The notes: a model not told the origin generated them from the letters alone. 64,000 nucleotides of DNA from Mucilaginibacter roseus (GCF_021215455.1 NZ_JAJPWV010000001.1:434001-498000); one strand, 5' to 3'. Counted from the first letter of the stretch, positions 43,949-53,230 are shown. Made by a program: numbers and translations.

Positions 43949-44992
43949 TTACTCTGAATTTAAGTTTTCTAGTATATCGTCGATGGCTGGCAGGCTGCCC
44001 TGCAATTCGCTTGGTATCGCCTTCGTTAGATTGTATTGAGAAACTCCAATTGGTTTAGCAATTCCCTTTAGCGCATATTCAGCAACTATCTTATTTTTTT
44101 CCTTACAAATCAATATGCCGATCGATGGTTGGTCAGATTCATGCTTCAATTCACTATCAACTACGTTTAAATAAAAATTGAGCTTACCAGCGAACTCTGG
44201 AACGAATTTACCGGTTTTCAATTCAACCACGACAAAACAACGGAGCTTAAGATGGTAAAAGAGGAGGTCAATAAAAAAATCTTCCCCACCGATAGACAAC
44301 AAAAATTGCCTACCGACAAAGCTAAACCCATTACCTAATTCTAATAAAAATTTGGTCATATTGTCAACCAAGCCATTTTCAAGATCTTTTTCAAAATGGA
44401 CATCTGCCATACCTATAAAATCGAATTTGTAAGGATCTTTAAATATTTCCTGAGCCAGTTCACTTTGAGATGCCGCCAAAGTTTCATCAAAATTAGTTGT
44501 TGCTAAACCCTGACGGGTGTAAAGGGCACTTTCTATCTGGTGGACCATCATATTTCTGCTCCAACCATTCTTGATAGCTTCATGTATATAAAAAAGTCGC
44601 TCACCAGCGTTCTTGACCTTATCCAGTAAGGTAATGTGATGGTACCAGGGCAATTTTGCAAGTGGCACTTGCAAAATTGCTGAACTACCTGGTTGTGCAA
44701 GTGTATTTTGTGAAAACATGGGATATGCTTCTGCAAAAGATTGCATGTACTTTAGATTACGTGTCGATATTCCTTTCATGTCAGGAAATGTCTTTTTAAG
44801 ATCAGAAGATAATCTCTCAATTATTTTGGTACCCCAACCTTCTTTGTTGCGTTGATAATTTATATTATCGCCGATCTGCCAATAGAGTTGAAGAAGCTGT
44901 TCATTAACCGTCAGGGATGCTTTTAATCTGGCATTAACAATATCTGTTTTGAGCCTGTTTAGAAAGGTGATATATCTATCTTGATTCTCCAT
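43949..44992 (-). CDS. DUF1016 (YhcG-type) PD-(D/E)XK nuclease
   Basis: 347 aa. The N-terminal winged-helix domain (NEQLLQLYWQIGDNINYQRNKEGWGTKIIERLSSDLKKTFPDMKGISTRNLKYMQSFAEAYP) precedes the C-terminal nuclease domain (FIDLLFYHLKLRCFVVVELKTGKF), in which Asp and Glu-x-Lys form the PD-(D/E)XK site. Also present is GNGFSFVGRQ. The family is found on mobile elements and in defence islands. It lies 19 bp downstream of the integrase gene on the same strand, so it may share its promoter. Confidence 0.9.
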   Translation of the reverse strand: MENQDRYITFLNRLKTDIVNARLKASLTVNEQLLQLYWQIGDNINYQRNKEGWGTKIIERLSSDLKKTFPDMKGISTRNLKYMQSFAEAYPMFSQNTLAQPGSSAILQVPLAKLPWYHHITLLDKVKNAGERLFYIHEAIKNGWSRNMMVHQIESALYTRQGLATTNFDETLAASQSELAQEIFKDPYKFDFIGMADVHFEKDLENGLVDNMTKFLLELGNGFSFVGRQFLLSIGGEDFFIDLLFYHLKLRCFVVVELKTGKFVPEFAGKLNFYLNVVDSELKHESDQPSIGILICKEKNKIVAEYALKGIAKPIGVSQYNLTKAIPSELQGSLPAIDDILENLNSE

Positions 44993-45011
44993 ATATGTGA
45001 TTGCGTTTATT

Positions 45012-46247
45012 TTAAATTACCTTATTCGCTGAATTAAACTTGTGTCGAAGCAAGTCCATGTCCCGACTAACCTGACTATCCAAGATCTTAGCATAGTGCT
45101 GAGTCGTCCGGATATTTTTATGACCAAGCATTTTTGAAACACTTTCTATTGATACACCATTTGCCAAAGTAACAGTAGTTGCAAACGTGTGACGTGCGAT
45201 GTGAAAGGTCAATTCTTTTTGGATGCCACAGACATCGGCAATTTCTTTTAGATAGGCATTCATCTTTTGATTAGATGGCACTGGCAACATTTTGCCACCG
45301 TTGATACATTCCGGGTGATTTTCATATTTGGCCAGAATGTCGAGTGCTACGGGTAAGAGAGGTATACGAGAGGCGGTATCAGTTTTTTGGCGGGTAGTAA
45401 ATATCCACTTGTTATTATCTATTCCTGTGTTGATCTCGACCCGTCTGAGTTTATTAACGTCCGCATAAGCCAATCCGGTAAAACAACTGAAAAGAAATAT
45501 GTCCCTGACCTGTGAGAGACGCTCGCTTACAAATCGTTTGTTTTGTATCGTCGTTAATTCCTCTATCGATAAAAAATCTCTAATGACCTCTTTAATTTTC
45601 GTTTTATATTTCCCAAATGGATTTTTATCAAGCCAGTTATTAGCCATGCAGATGTGTACGATCTTCTTTAGGTTCTTTATGTATTTGACGGCGGAATTGT
45701 TGTTGCAATTCCTTACTGTCCTAAAATAAAACTCTAGTGAGGTTACGAATTCATGATCGAGATCCAGAATATTTATGTCTTCAGTTTTATACTTCCACTT
45801 CAAAAAGCTGACCACATGTTTTAATGTTGTTTGATACCGTAATGCAGTGGCGGGAGCGTACTCTTTCCCGATCAGCGCTTCCATTTTTTCGTTATGCTCC
45901 TTAAATATGGATACCAACGTTCGAGTGGGTTCTGTATCATCAACTCCATTTAAACGGTCTTTAAATGATTGTGCCGTTATTGGAATCTTCCTTTCCATCA
46001 TTTCCCTGTATATCTCAAAAGCATTTTGTTCCAGCGTTTTCAAATGCTTGTTCACGGAGCGTGCCTCGTCAGAATTACCTATCGCTTTTTGTGCATCGAC
46101 GTTCCAGATTGCAGGGTTGACATTGCGCTTGGTCGCAACTTCTACGCGGCTGCTTTCAACAGTAATTCTAAGGTAAATTGGCGCATTCCCACCGGATTGC
46201 AGCTTGGTTCGTTTCAGTTGAAACGAGAGGGCAAAAGTTTTAGTCAT
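45012..46247 (-). CDS. int: Tyrosine recombinase (element integrase)
   Basis: 411 aa. An N-terminal arm-binding domain (1-100) and a SAM-like core-binding domain (about 110-205) precede the catalytic domain. Catalytic residues seen: Lys 288 (RQKTDTASRIPL), HIAR with His 349 and Arg 352, His 376 (LGHKNIRTTQHY) and Tyr 385. At the first-Arg position the sequence is CFTGLAYADV, with Ala 260 instead of Arg, as in other Bacteroidota element integrases such as IntDOT that lack this residue. It lies 250 bp from the 3' end of ssrA with its start codon facing ssrA. Confidence 0.93.
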   Translation of the reverse strand: MTKTFALSFQLKRTKLQSGGNAPIYLRITVESSRVEVATKRNVNPAIWNVDAQKAIGNSDEARSVNKHLKTLEQNAFEIYREMMERKIPITAQSFKDRLNGVDDTEPTRTLVSIFKEHNEKMEALIGKEYAPATALRYQTTLKHVVSFLKWKYKTEDINILDLDHEFVTSLEFYFRTVRNCNNNSAVKYIKNLKKIVHICMANNWLDKNPFGKYKTKIKEVIRDFLSIEELTTIQNKRFVSERLSQVRDIFLFSCFTGLAYADVNKLRRVEINTGIDNNKWIFTTRQKTDTASRIPLLPVALDILAKYENHPECINGGKMLPVPSNQKMNAYLKEIADVCGIQKELTFHIARHTFATTVTLANGVSIESVSKMLGHKNIRTTQHYAKILDSQVSRDMDLLRHKFNSANKVI

Positions 46248-46250
46248 AAT

Positions 46251-46394
46251 AGGTCTCTCAACTAGTTAAAAATCATATATAAAAATCACGTTAAAACCAT
46301 AGCACCGATTTTTGCAAATCGCTGATTGTTAATTCGTTGTGGAGTTTTGCGAGACCTAAGTTACAAAAGTGCTAACAGGTCTCGAATAGGTCTC
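46251..46394. promoter_or_regulatory. Four copies of AGGTCTC between int and ssrA, candidate arm-type sites
   Basis: AGGTCTC occurs at 46251-46257, 46377-46383 and 46388-46394, and inverted (GAGACCT) at 46351-46357. Such clustering near the attachment site suggests integrase arm-binding or excision-regulator sites. The site nearest int overlaps its upstream region. Confidence 0.55.
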
Positions 46395-46440
46395 CGGAAA
46401 CATGCATTTATATGGACTCTTTTAGACTGAAAAACAAAAA

Positions 46441-46473
46441 AAAACGCTATAGATCATCGATCTATAGCGTTTT
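46441..46473 (-). terminator. Terminator of the tmRNA gene
   Basis: A perfect 15-bp stem (AAAACGCTATAGATC and its complement, 3-nt loop). On the minus strand the stem is followed by a T-rich run, so it terminates transcripts coming from ssrA. It lies 24 bp past the tmRNA end, on the integrase side. Confidence 0.85.
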
Positions 46474-46496
46474 GTACTCATTCTGACCTGTTTTCG

Positions 46497-46862
46497 TGGA
46501 GCCGGAGGGATTCGAACCCTCGTCCAAACATGGTATAAGGTAAGCTTTCTACATGCTTAGCTTCTGTTAAATTGTCGGGAAGGGGAAGGTCAGTTGCTTA
46601 CCTGTACCGTCTTCCGTAGATGCTTTATCTCGCCTGCTTATCGCACCCTAAGCTGGCCAGTTCCGTTTTTCGATGCCCCTATTGCCGGTTCAACAGAACA
46701 GAAAACCGACGGGACAAAAGCTATGCTAATTCTAAATTAGGCAGCTAAGGCGTAGTTATTTTCGCCATTTGTAAGTTTGAGCGTTCAGATTAAAGCGCTA
46801 ATTCACCCAACGCGCTGCATGCTTACCTACTTATCTCCATCCTGTCAATTCCGGTCGACCCC
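46497..46862 (-). ncRNA. ssrA: Transfer-messenger RNA (ssrA)
   Basis: The tRNA-like half is clear at the 3' end: the T-arm sequence GGTTCGAATCCC and the acceptor strand CGGCTCC, which pairs with the 5' GGGGTCG (one G-U). The tag region at 46737-46766 codes GENNYALAA then stop, preceded by the resume context. The gene gives 366 nt. The discriminator A is followed by CGA in the DNA instead of CCA, so CCA is likely added after transcription. The 3' end lies at the integrase side and is the probable attachment site of the element. Confidence 0.95.
46737..46766 (-). other. ssrA: tmRNA tag-peptide reading frame
   Basis: Codons GGC GAA AAT AAC TAC GCC TTA GCT GCC then TAA encode GENNYALAA, the degradation tag ending in the usual ALAA. 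Confidence 0.9.
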
Positions 46863-46944
46863 ATTTTTATTGAAGTTACCTTTGCAAAATGCAGCAATAT
46901 CCTGCAAATATACACAATTTATGTGCCGCTGTTTATTAAAGTTT

Positions 46945-47010
46945 GCAGTTGGCAGTACCCAGTTTGCAGATATTGTTTCGGTGCTTAGCTGCAAACTGCC
47001 AACTGCCAAC
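46945..47010. repeat. Short inverted repeats of GTTTGCAGTTGGCAGT type
   Basis: CAGTTTGCAG (46960-46969) and its complement CTGCAAACTG (46989-46998) form a hairpin. Extra copies of GTTTGCAG and GTTGGCAGT lie left and their complements (ACTGCCAACTGCC) lie right. This is a low-complexity intergenic repeat between ssrA and the aminotransferase. Confidence 0.65.
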
Positions 47011-47014
47011 CGTC

Positions 47015-48214
47015 TTAATTCGTCCTGCCCGGATAAACCTTCAATGCTTCCTCTAAACAAACCATTGCTGTCTTTAGGTCGTCGTTGTTTAGTACGTAAG
47101 CCAGGCGAACTTCGTTTAAGCCGCTGCCGGGGGTGCTGTAAAAGCCGGTAGCCGGGGCCAGCATCACGGTTTGGTTGTTGTATTCAAAGCTCTCCAGCAG
47201 CCATTGACAAAACTTGTCGGCATTATCTATCGGCAGGCGCGCAACAATGTAAAATGCGCCGCCAGGGGTAGGGCAAAATACACCTTCCATATTATTCAGG
47301 GCATTTACCAATGTGTCGCGGCGCGATTTGTATTCCGCGTTTACCATCTCGAAATAGCTTTCCGGTGTATCAACCGCGGCTTCGCCGGCAATTTGTTCCA
47401 CCATTCCTGGGCTTAAACGAGCCTGGGCAAACTTTAAGGCGGTTGTCCAAACTTCTTTGTTTTTGGTGATGATGCAGCCTAAGCGCGCGCCGCAGGCGCT
47501 GTAACGCTTACTCACGGTATCCAGCACGATCACATTGTTCTCTAACCCTTCCAAGTGCATCGGCGAAATAAATTCACGTCCGTCATAGCAAAACTCACGG
47601 TAAGCCTCATCGCACAGCAAGTACAGGTCATACTTTAAGCAAAGCGTTTTTAACGCTTCCAACTCTTCGCGGGTGTATAGGTAACCGGTAGGATTATTAG
47701 GATTGCAGATAATAATAGCTTTGGTCTTGTCGGTTATCAGTTTCTCAAATTCGCTGATCGGCGGCAGGGCAAAGTCATTTTCAATGTACGATAGGATGGG
47801 TTTCACCACCACATCGCCCTGGCTGGCGAAGCCATTATAGTTGGCGTAAAAAGGTTCCGGGATGATTACTTCATCACCAGCGTCCAAGCAGGTCATCATG
47901 GCAATGGTAATAGCTTCAGATCCGCCGGTGGTTATAATAATATCTTGTGTATCGATACCGTAACCCAGTTTATTGTAGTATTCGGCCAGCTTTTTCCGGT
48001 AGCTTAATGTACCTTCTGACGCTGTGTAAGCCCAAATGTTAAAATCGATATTTTTAACGGCATCAAGCATACCGGCAGGAGTTTCAATATCGGGCTGACC
48101 GATGTTGAGGTGATATACTTTCTTACCATCCTGCTTTGCCTTATCGGCAAAGGGGGTTAATTTACGAATAGGCGAGGCGGGCATACGCAGCCCTTTTTGC
48201 GAAATTTTTGGCAT
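47015..48214 (-). CDS. Class I/II PLP-dependent aminotransferase
   Basis: 399 aa from ATG 48214 (a TTG two codons upstream is also in frame). Fold-type I features: HLNIGQPDIETP, TTGGSEAI, ICNPNNPTG, CDEAYREF and the PLP-lysine segment DTVSKRYSACGARLG. It transfers amino groups to keto acids, close to aspartate/aromatic aminotransferases; the exact substrate is unclear. It is the first chromosomal gene beyond ssrA. Confidence 0.92.
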   Translation of the reverse strand: MPKISQKGLRMPASPIRKLTPFADKAKQDGKKVYHLNIGQPDIETPAGMLDAVKNIDFNIWAYTASEGTLSYRKKLAEYYNKLGYGIDTQDIIITTGGSEAITIAMMTCLDAGDEVIIPEPFYANYNGFASQGDVVVKPILSYIENDFALPPISEFEKLITDKTKAIIICNPNNPTGYLYTREELEALKTLCLKYDLYLLCDEAYREFCYDGREFISPMHLEGLENNVIVLDTVSKRYSACGARLGCIITKNKEVWTTALKFAQARLSPGMVEQIAGEAAVDTPESYFEMVNAEYKSRRDTLVNALNNMEGVFCPTPGGAFYIVARLPIDNADKFCQWLLESFEYNNQTVMLAPATGFYSTPGSGLNEVRLAYVLNNDDLKTAMVCLEEALKVYPGRTN

Positions 48215-48217
48215 CCG

Positions 48218-48225
48218 CAAAAGTA
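48218..48225 (-). promoter_or_regulatory. -7 box (TACTTTTG) close to the aminotransferase start
   Basis: On the minus strand TACTTTTG ends 3 bp before the ATG at 48214, with TTG 23 bp upstream as a possible -33 element. Transcription would start at or very near the start codon. Confidence 0.4.
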
Positions 48226-48310
48226 CAAAAAACTGTAACGCCGTAAAGCAACAATGTATTTAATCGGGTAAGGTTGTTAATTATTTATCTTCGCGACAAA
48301 ATTTGATACA

Positions 48311-48883
48311 ATGAAAGCTGTTTGTGTGTATTGCGGAGCCAACTGTAATGGTGATACCGACCTGTTAAATAGTATTGAAGCGCTTGCCCAATATTTTGCA
48401 GATAATAATATAACGCTGGTTTTTGGTGGTGGCCGGGTAGGGGTGATGGGTTTGATTGCCGATGCCGTGCTTGCAAAAGGCGGTAAAGCCATAGGTGTTA
48501 TACCCCAGTTTTTAGCAGACAAAGAGGTAGCGCATAGCGGCCTTACCGAGCTGCACGTAGTACAAACCATGCACGAGCGTAAACAATTAATGGTTAAACT
48601 GAGCGACGGTATTATAGCCTTACCGGGCGGACTCGGTACCCTTGATGAATTGTTTGAAGCGTTAACCTGGTTACAGCTTGGTTTACATAAAAGCCCGGTA
48701 GGAGTATTGAATTTGAATGGTTTTTATGATTTGCTTTTAAAACAGCTCGACCTGATGGTAGAACAAAAGTTTTTAAAGCCGGCTAACCGTACCATGATAC
48801 TTTCATCAGATAATATAAGTGGGCTGATGCAGGCAATGAATAGTTTTGTTGCCGCACCTGAAGAAGTTTGGTTTAAAAAGTAA
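48311..48883 (+). CDS. LOG-family protein (cytokinin-type phosphoribohydrolase)
   Basis: 190 aa. Signatures: FGGGRVGVMGLIADAVL and the catalytic PGGLGTLDE (LSDGIIALPGGLGTLDELFEALTW). LOG proteins cleave N6-modified adenosine monophosphates to base and ribose 5-phosphate; in bacteria the natural substrate is often unclear. It is divergent from the aminotransferase. Confidence 0.93.
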   Translation: MKAVCVYCGANCNGDTDLLNSIEALAQYFADNNITLVFGGGRVGVMGLIADAVLAKGGKAIGVIPQFLADKEVAHSGLTELHVVQTMHERKQLMVKLSDGIIALPGGLGTLDELFEALTWLQLGLHKSPVGVLNLNGFYDLLLKQLDLMVEQKFLKPANRTMILSSDNISGLMQAMNSFVAAPEEVWFKK

Positions 48884-48975
48884 ATTGGTAATGTCCGGTT
48901 TAGCTACTGAATTTGTGCATTTTACCCCTTGTTTACCATGGGATAAACCGATAGCTTTATCGAAATAAATTTATC

Positions 48976-49335
48976 ATGGAAAAATTAGTTACCGGCTTTG
49001 GCGGTTTTTTCTTCAGGGCGAAGGATGCAAATGCATTAAGTAAATGGTACGATGAAAATCTGGGAATCAACTCGCTGCAAAGTGGCGAAGTATGGCAGCA
49101 GCAAGCAGGCCAAACCGTATTTATGCCCTTTAAGCAGGATACCACCTATTTCGGCAGCCCGGCACAGCAATTCATGATCAACTTCAGGGTTACTGATCTG
49201 GATGCTTTGCTGGCGCAGCTTGCAGAAAAAGGCGTACGTATTGACGAAAAGAAGCAGGACGATGAATACGGTAAATTCGCCTGGATATATGATCCGGAAG
49301 GAAACAAGATTGAACTTTGGCAGCCTGTCGAATAG
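48976..49335 (+). CDS. VOC-family (glyoxalase-like) protein
   Basis: 119 aa. FFFRAKDANALSKWYDENLGI begins the first module and WIYDPEGNKIELWQP ends the second, with metal-ligand Glu positions in place. Substrate unknown. It is convergent with the metallopeptidase-like gene. Confidence 0.88.
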   Translation: MEKLVTGFGGFFFRAKDANALSKWYDENLGINSLQSGEVWQQQAGQTVFMPFKQDTTYFGSPAQQFMINFRVTDLDALLAQLAEKGVRIDEKKQDDEYGKFAWIYDPEGNKIELWQPVE

Positions 49336-49354
49336 AATCAGTAATTGACTTACC

Positions 49355-50650
49355 TTACTTAACTGCAAAACTTACAGTGTAGTTTTTAAGCGGATAACCG
49401 GTCTGCGACTTGAATGATCTGTCGGTAACGATAAACTCATAAGTTTTTCCAGGTTGCAGCGCCATTTTAAGTTTGAATGATTTACGGTCCGCCGAAAAAC
49501 CGGTGACGTCGGAAAGTGGAAAATGTTCTTTGCCGCCCTCGCCAAAGCTAATAGAATAACCTTCAGCCATCGGTTCTGAAAAATTTATGGTTAATTCGCT
49601 GAGGGAAGATGAAACATCATTAACGCCATTAATAGCGGGAGACAGGCCGGTAACAAAAGGTCGCATCTTTTCAAAAGTGTCAATCAACGCTTGTTTGTTA
49701 ACGGGGCTTGGATAGTATTTTGATTGATCCAGAAAGCTGGTGATCTGCTTTTCGTCTGCCCAATTCAGTTCAATCATGGTTTTAATTGCCTGCCGTTTAT
49801 TTACCTGGTGTTGATAGTAAGACCGGCAAATTCGGTAACCCATAAAATATCCTAGATCAGGATGAGCACTGCCGGAGCCATTGTATAACCAGTTGCTCAT
49901 GGAGTTGGTAAACATCTCAATTTTAAACTTGCTTTTTAGCTCTAGCTCATGTGTACGGCCATAAAGCATGTAGGCATTGTTGTTTTTCTGGTTGGTAACC
50001 AACTCCGCGATAAAATCTGCCGACCCTTCTTTTATACTTTGAGCAAGCAACAGCAATCCCCCTTCGGGATTTTGCTGCGTATGCACATACTCGTGTATAT
50101 TGAGGGCAACGAGGTTATTGCTTTTTTGATTGGCAAATACGTTTTTTAGCCAATCGCTTAGTTCCGAAGCATCAGTATATTGATCTGCTGAAGCAATTTC
50201 AGATCCTACAAGTACCATATCACCTGTAGTGGTACCGCCCGATCGTAAACCTCCTATTGTGAAGTACATTTTGGCTGTACGCATATCGGGATAAAGCTGT
50301 TTAAAGTCGGTTATACTTTTATTTATAACCGCAACCTCCTTTTTAACCCGTAACGTGTTAGGCCTGATGCTTTGCCAAAATTTCGGATATTTCCTGATGA
50401 GTTGCGCCCACAAATCCGCATCATAATTACGTGCCCTCATAAATGCATGCAGCCCTGGAGTGCCTTTATTTACATACAGTTTTTGTATAATCTCGCGGTG
50501 CTTTGAGGTATCTATTGTTTTGGCTACGCTATCGTAGGCTTGCCAAAAATGATCAATGTCGGCAGTATATACCAGCGTGTTACTGAACTGTTGCGCATTT
50601 ATTATTAAAGGCAAAAATACCGTTAAGGCTAAAAGGTATGTTTTTTTCAT
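49355..50650 (-). CDS. Secreted metallopeptidase-like protein (HExxH) with C-terminal Ig-like domain
   Basis: 431 aa from ATG 50650, which starts a signal peptide (MKKTYLLALTVFLPLIINAQ); a longer frame from 50731 is unlikely. HEYVHTQQNPEGG carries the HExxH zinc motif and EGSADFIAELV a downstream Glu, as in DUF2268-type proteins. The C-terminal ~100 residues (LSELTINFSEPMAEGYSISF... YEFIVTDRSF) resemble a bacterial Ig-like fold. Probably periplasmic. Confidence 0.8.
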   Translation of the reverse strand: MKKTYLLALTVFLPLIINAQQFSNTLVYTADIDHFWQAYDSVAKTIDTSKHREIIQKLYVNKGTPGLHAFMRARNYDADLWAQLIRKYPKFWQSIRPNTLRVKKEVAVINKSITDFKQLYPDMRTAKMYFTIGGLRSGGTTTGDMVLVGSEIASADQYTDASELSDWLKNVFANQKSNNLVALNIHEYVHTQQNPEGGLLLLAQSIKEGSADFIAELVTNQKNNNAYMLYGRTHELELKSKFKIEMFTNSMSNWLYNGSGSAHPDLGYFMGYRICRSYYQHQVNKRQAIKTMIELNWADEKQITSFLDQSKYYPSPVNKQALIDTFEKMRPFVTGLSPAINGVNDVSSSLSELTINFSEPMAEGYSISFGEGGKEHFPLSDVTGFSADRKSFKLKMALQPGKTYEFIVTDRSFKSQTGYPLKNYTVSFAVK

Positions 50651-50891
50651 TATGCAATTTGACCACATGTTTTTAAAGCTGGTTACAGAGAAAAGTATAT
50701 TTCTATCCGTGTTAAAGGCACGCCGCTTCACCAGGTGCTTCCGTTGCTGTATGGTGTAGTTCAGGTTAATTTGATGCTACAATATGTTAATTAGTAAAGT
50801 TTTTGTAACAAAAAGTTGACTTCTTTATCAAAAAGTGCGCATTCTTGCGTTTATAACGACAACAAACATCAACTTTACCTTACTGCCGTTC

Positions 50892-53225
50892 ATGCAAAAA
50901 CGACACATTTACTACCTCACAATTTTAATTTGCCTGCTGTACTCGTTGCCCGTATCGGCGCAAAAGCGCTTTACTGTTAGCGGCACCGTACGCGATTCTC
51001 GTACCGGCGAAACACTGATCGGGGCTACAGTTCGTATTCAAAACGCTTCCGCACAATCTGCCGCGGCAACCAATGCATACGGCTTTTACTCGCTAACCAA
51101 TACTGCCGGCGAGTATACCTTTACTATCACCTATACCGGTTATCAGCAGGTAACCAAAACCATTAATCTTACTGCCGATACAAAACTTAACGTTGATCTG
51201 CAAAGCGGCTCCGAGCTTGCGGAGGTTGTAATCAGCGCTACGGATCGTAAGAACGAGAACGTGCGCAGCCCGCAAATGGGCTTGGATAAGCTGAACATGA
51301 AAGACCTTGACAATATCCCGGTGATATTTGGCGAGAAGGACGTGCTGAAAACTATTCAACTGCTACCCGGCGTAAAATCAGGCGGGGAGGGAACTACAGG
51401 TTTCTTTGTTCGTGGTGGCGCTGCAGATCAAAATTTGATCTTGCTCGATGAAGCTACGGTGTACAACTCATCACACTTACTGGGCTTTTTCAGCACCTTT
51501 AATGCTGATGCCATTAAGGACGTAAGTTTATACAAAGGCGGTATGCCCTCGCAATATGGCGGGCGTTTATCATCTGTTTTAGACGTGGTAATGCAGGATG
51601 GTAATAATAAAGAGTTTGGTATTCAGGGCGGCATAGGCCTTATCGCTTCCCGCATAAAAGCCGAGGGGCCTATAGTAAAAGATCGTGGATCATTCATGAT
51701 CAGCGCGAGGCGTACTTATATCGATCTGTTGCTGCAGGCTTCGCCCGATTCATCAGTTAAAGGCAATACGCTAAATTTTTACGACATCAATGCCAAAGCA
51801 AATTATAAATTTGATGATAAGAATACGCTCTACGTTTCGGGCTATTTCGGGCGTGATAACATCGGTATAAAGGATCTGTTTGCCAATCAATGGGGTAATA
51901 CAACGGCAACTATACGCTTAAACCATGTGTTTAACAGCCGTTTATTCTCCAATACCAGCTTCATCTTCAATAAATATAATTACAGCATCAGCCTGCTGGA
52001 TGATGATAACAATGCCAACGTTACCTCGCTGATACGCGATTTTAACCTGAAAGAAGACCTGCAATATTTTAGCGATAAGCATACCATACGTTTTGGTTTT
52101 CAGGGTACGCATCACCGCATAGCGCCGTCGGAAATCACAACTAACGGCAACTCCAGCTTTAATCCGCTCTCTATCGAGAACCGCTACGGTTTGGAAATGG
52201 CCGCCTATGTATCTGACGATTGGAAGCTGACCGATAAATTCAACTTATTATATGGTGTAAGGCTTAGCAGCTTTTCGCTATTGGGCCCGGGTACATTCAA
52301 TACCTATAATGCCGATGGCGATGTATCATCAGCCTATAAATATGGTAGCGGCGAATTTGTGAAAACTTACTTTAACCTGGAGCCGCGCATGTCATTAAGT
52401 TATAGCCTGAACGAGGAAAACTCGGTAAAGGCCGCATATAACCGCAATACGCAGAACATTCACATTTTGACGAACGCCAGCACCAGTTCGCCAACCGATC
52501 AGTATGTGATGAGCAGCAATAATATTAAACCCGAAATTGCCGACCAGGTAGCTGTCGGCTATTTTAAAAACGCGAAGGATAACACTTTTGAGTTTTCGGT
52601 AGAAACGTATTACAAGTGGCTGCAAAACCAGATCGAGTATAAAAACGGCGCGCAGTTAATTGCCAATGCTAATGTAGAGTCAGAGTTGTTATACGGCAGT
52701 GGTCGCGCCTATGGCTTAGAATTATATACCAAGAAAACAAAGGGGCGCTTAACCGGTTGGATCAGCTATACCCTATCAAAAACCGAACGTAAGTTTGATG
52801 CATTGAACAGCGGCAACTACTTCCCGGCAAGACAGGATCGCACGCATGATCTGGCACTGGTAGGTATCTACAACCTGAGCAAACGCTGGTCGGTATCGGC
52901 AAATTATATTTACAGTACGGGTAACGCGGTAACTTATCCGGCAGGAAAATATAATGTAGGTGGATTAACAACCTATTACTATACCCAGCGCAATGCCAAC
53001 CGTATGCCGCATACCGAGCGTTTGGATTTAAGCGCAACTTTAAAGGCAAAAGATAATAAGCGTTTCCGCTCGAGCTGGTCTTTCAGTTTGTATAACGCGC
53101 TTAACCGCAAAAACCCTTATGCCATCCAGTTCCGCGATAAAAAGGACGACCCTAACCGTACCGAAGCCGTGCAGATAGCGCTTTTCGGTATCATCCCATC
53201 GGTAACCTGGAACTTTAGCTTTTAG
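50892..53225 (+). CDS. TonB-dependent receptor with carboxypeptidase-like N-terminal domain
   Basis: 777 aa from ATG 50892 (MQKRHIYYLTILICLLYSLPVSAQ signal). A CarboxypepD_reg-like domain (FTVSGTVRDSRTGETLIGATV) precedes the plug (VIFGEKDVLKTIQLLPGVKSGGEGTTGFFVRGGAADQNLILLDEA) and a 22-stranded barrel. It imports an unknown ligand using the TonB system. It is 5 bp upstream of the DUF4249 gene. Such TonB/DUF4249 pairs are typical of Bacteroidota. Confidence 0.93.
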   Translation: MQKRHIYYLTILICLLYSLPVSAQKRFTVSGTVRDSRTGETLIGATVRIQNASAQSAAATNAYGFYSLTNTAGEYTFTITYTGYQQVTKTINLTADTKLNVDLQSGSELAEVVISATDRKNENVRSPQMGLDKLNMKDLDNIPVIFGEKDVLKTIQLLPGVKSGGEGTTGFFVRGGAADQNLILLDEATVYNSSHLLGFFSTFNADAIKDVSLYKGGMPSQYGGRLSSVLDVVMQDGNNKEFGIQGGIGLIASRIKAEGPIVKDRGSFMISARRTYIDLLLQASPDSSVKGNTLNFYDINAKANYKFDDKNTLYVSGYFGRDNIGIKDLFANQWGNTTATIRLNHVFNSRLFSNTSFIFNKYNYSISLLDDDNNANVTSLIRDFNLKEDLQYFSDKHTIRFGFQGTHHRIAPSEITTNGNSSFNPLSIENRYGLEMAAYVSDDWKLTDKFNLLYGVRLSSFSLLGPGTFNTYNADGDVSSAYKYGSGEFVKTYFNLEPRMSLSYSLNEENSVKAAYNRNTQNIHILTNASTSSPTDQYVMSSNNIKPEIADQVAVGYFKNAKDNTFEFSVETYYKWLQNQIEYKNGAQLIANANVESELLYGSGRAYGLELYTKKTKGRLTGWISYTLSKTERKFDALNSGNYFPARQDRTHDLALVGIYNLSKRWSVSANYIYSTGNAVTYPAGKYNVGGLTTYYYTQRNANRMPHTERLDLSATLKAKDNKRFRSSWSFSLYNALNRKNPYAIQFRDKKDDPNRTEAVQIALFGIIPSVTWNFSF

Positions 53226-53230
53226 TACTT

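Noticed and set aside
1..46250. Second copy of the ssrA 3' end (left attachment site) inside the window
   Set aside because: Reading the sequence by eye I found no repeat of the tmRNA acceptor/T-arm region in 1-46250, so the left end is placed outside the window.
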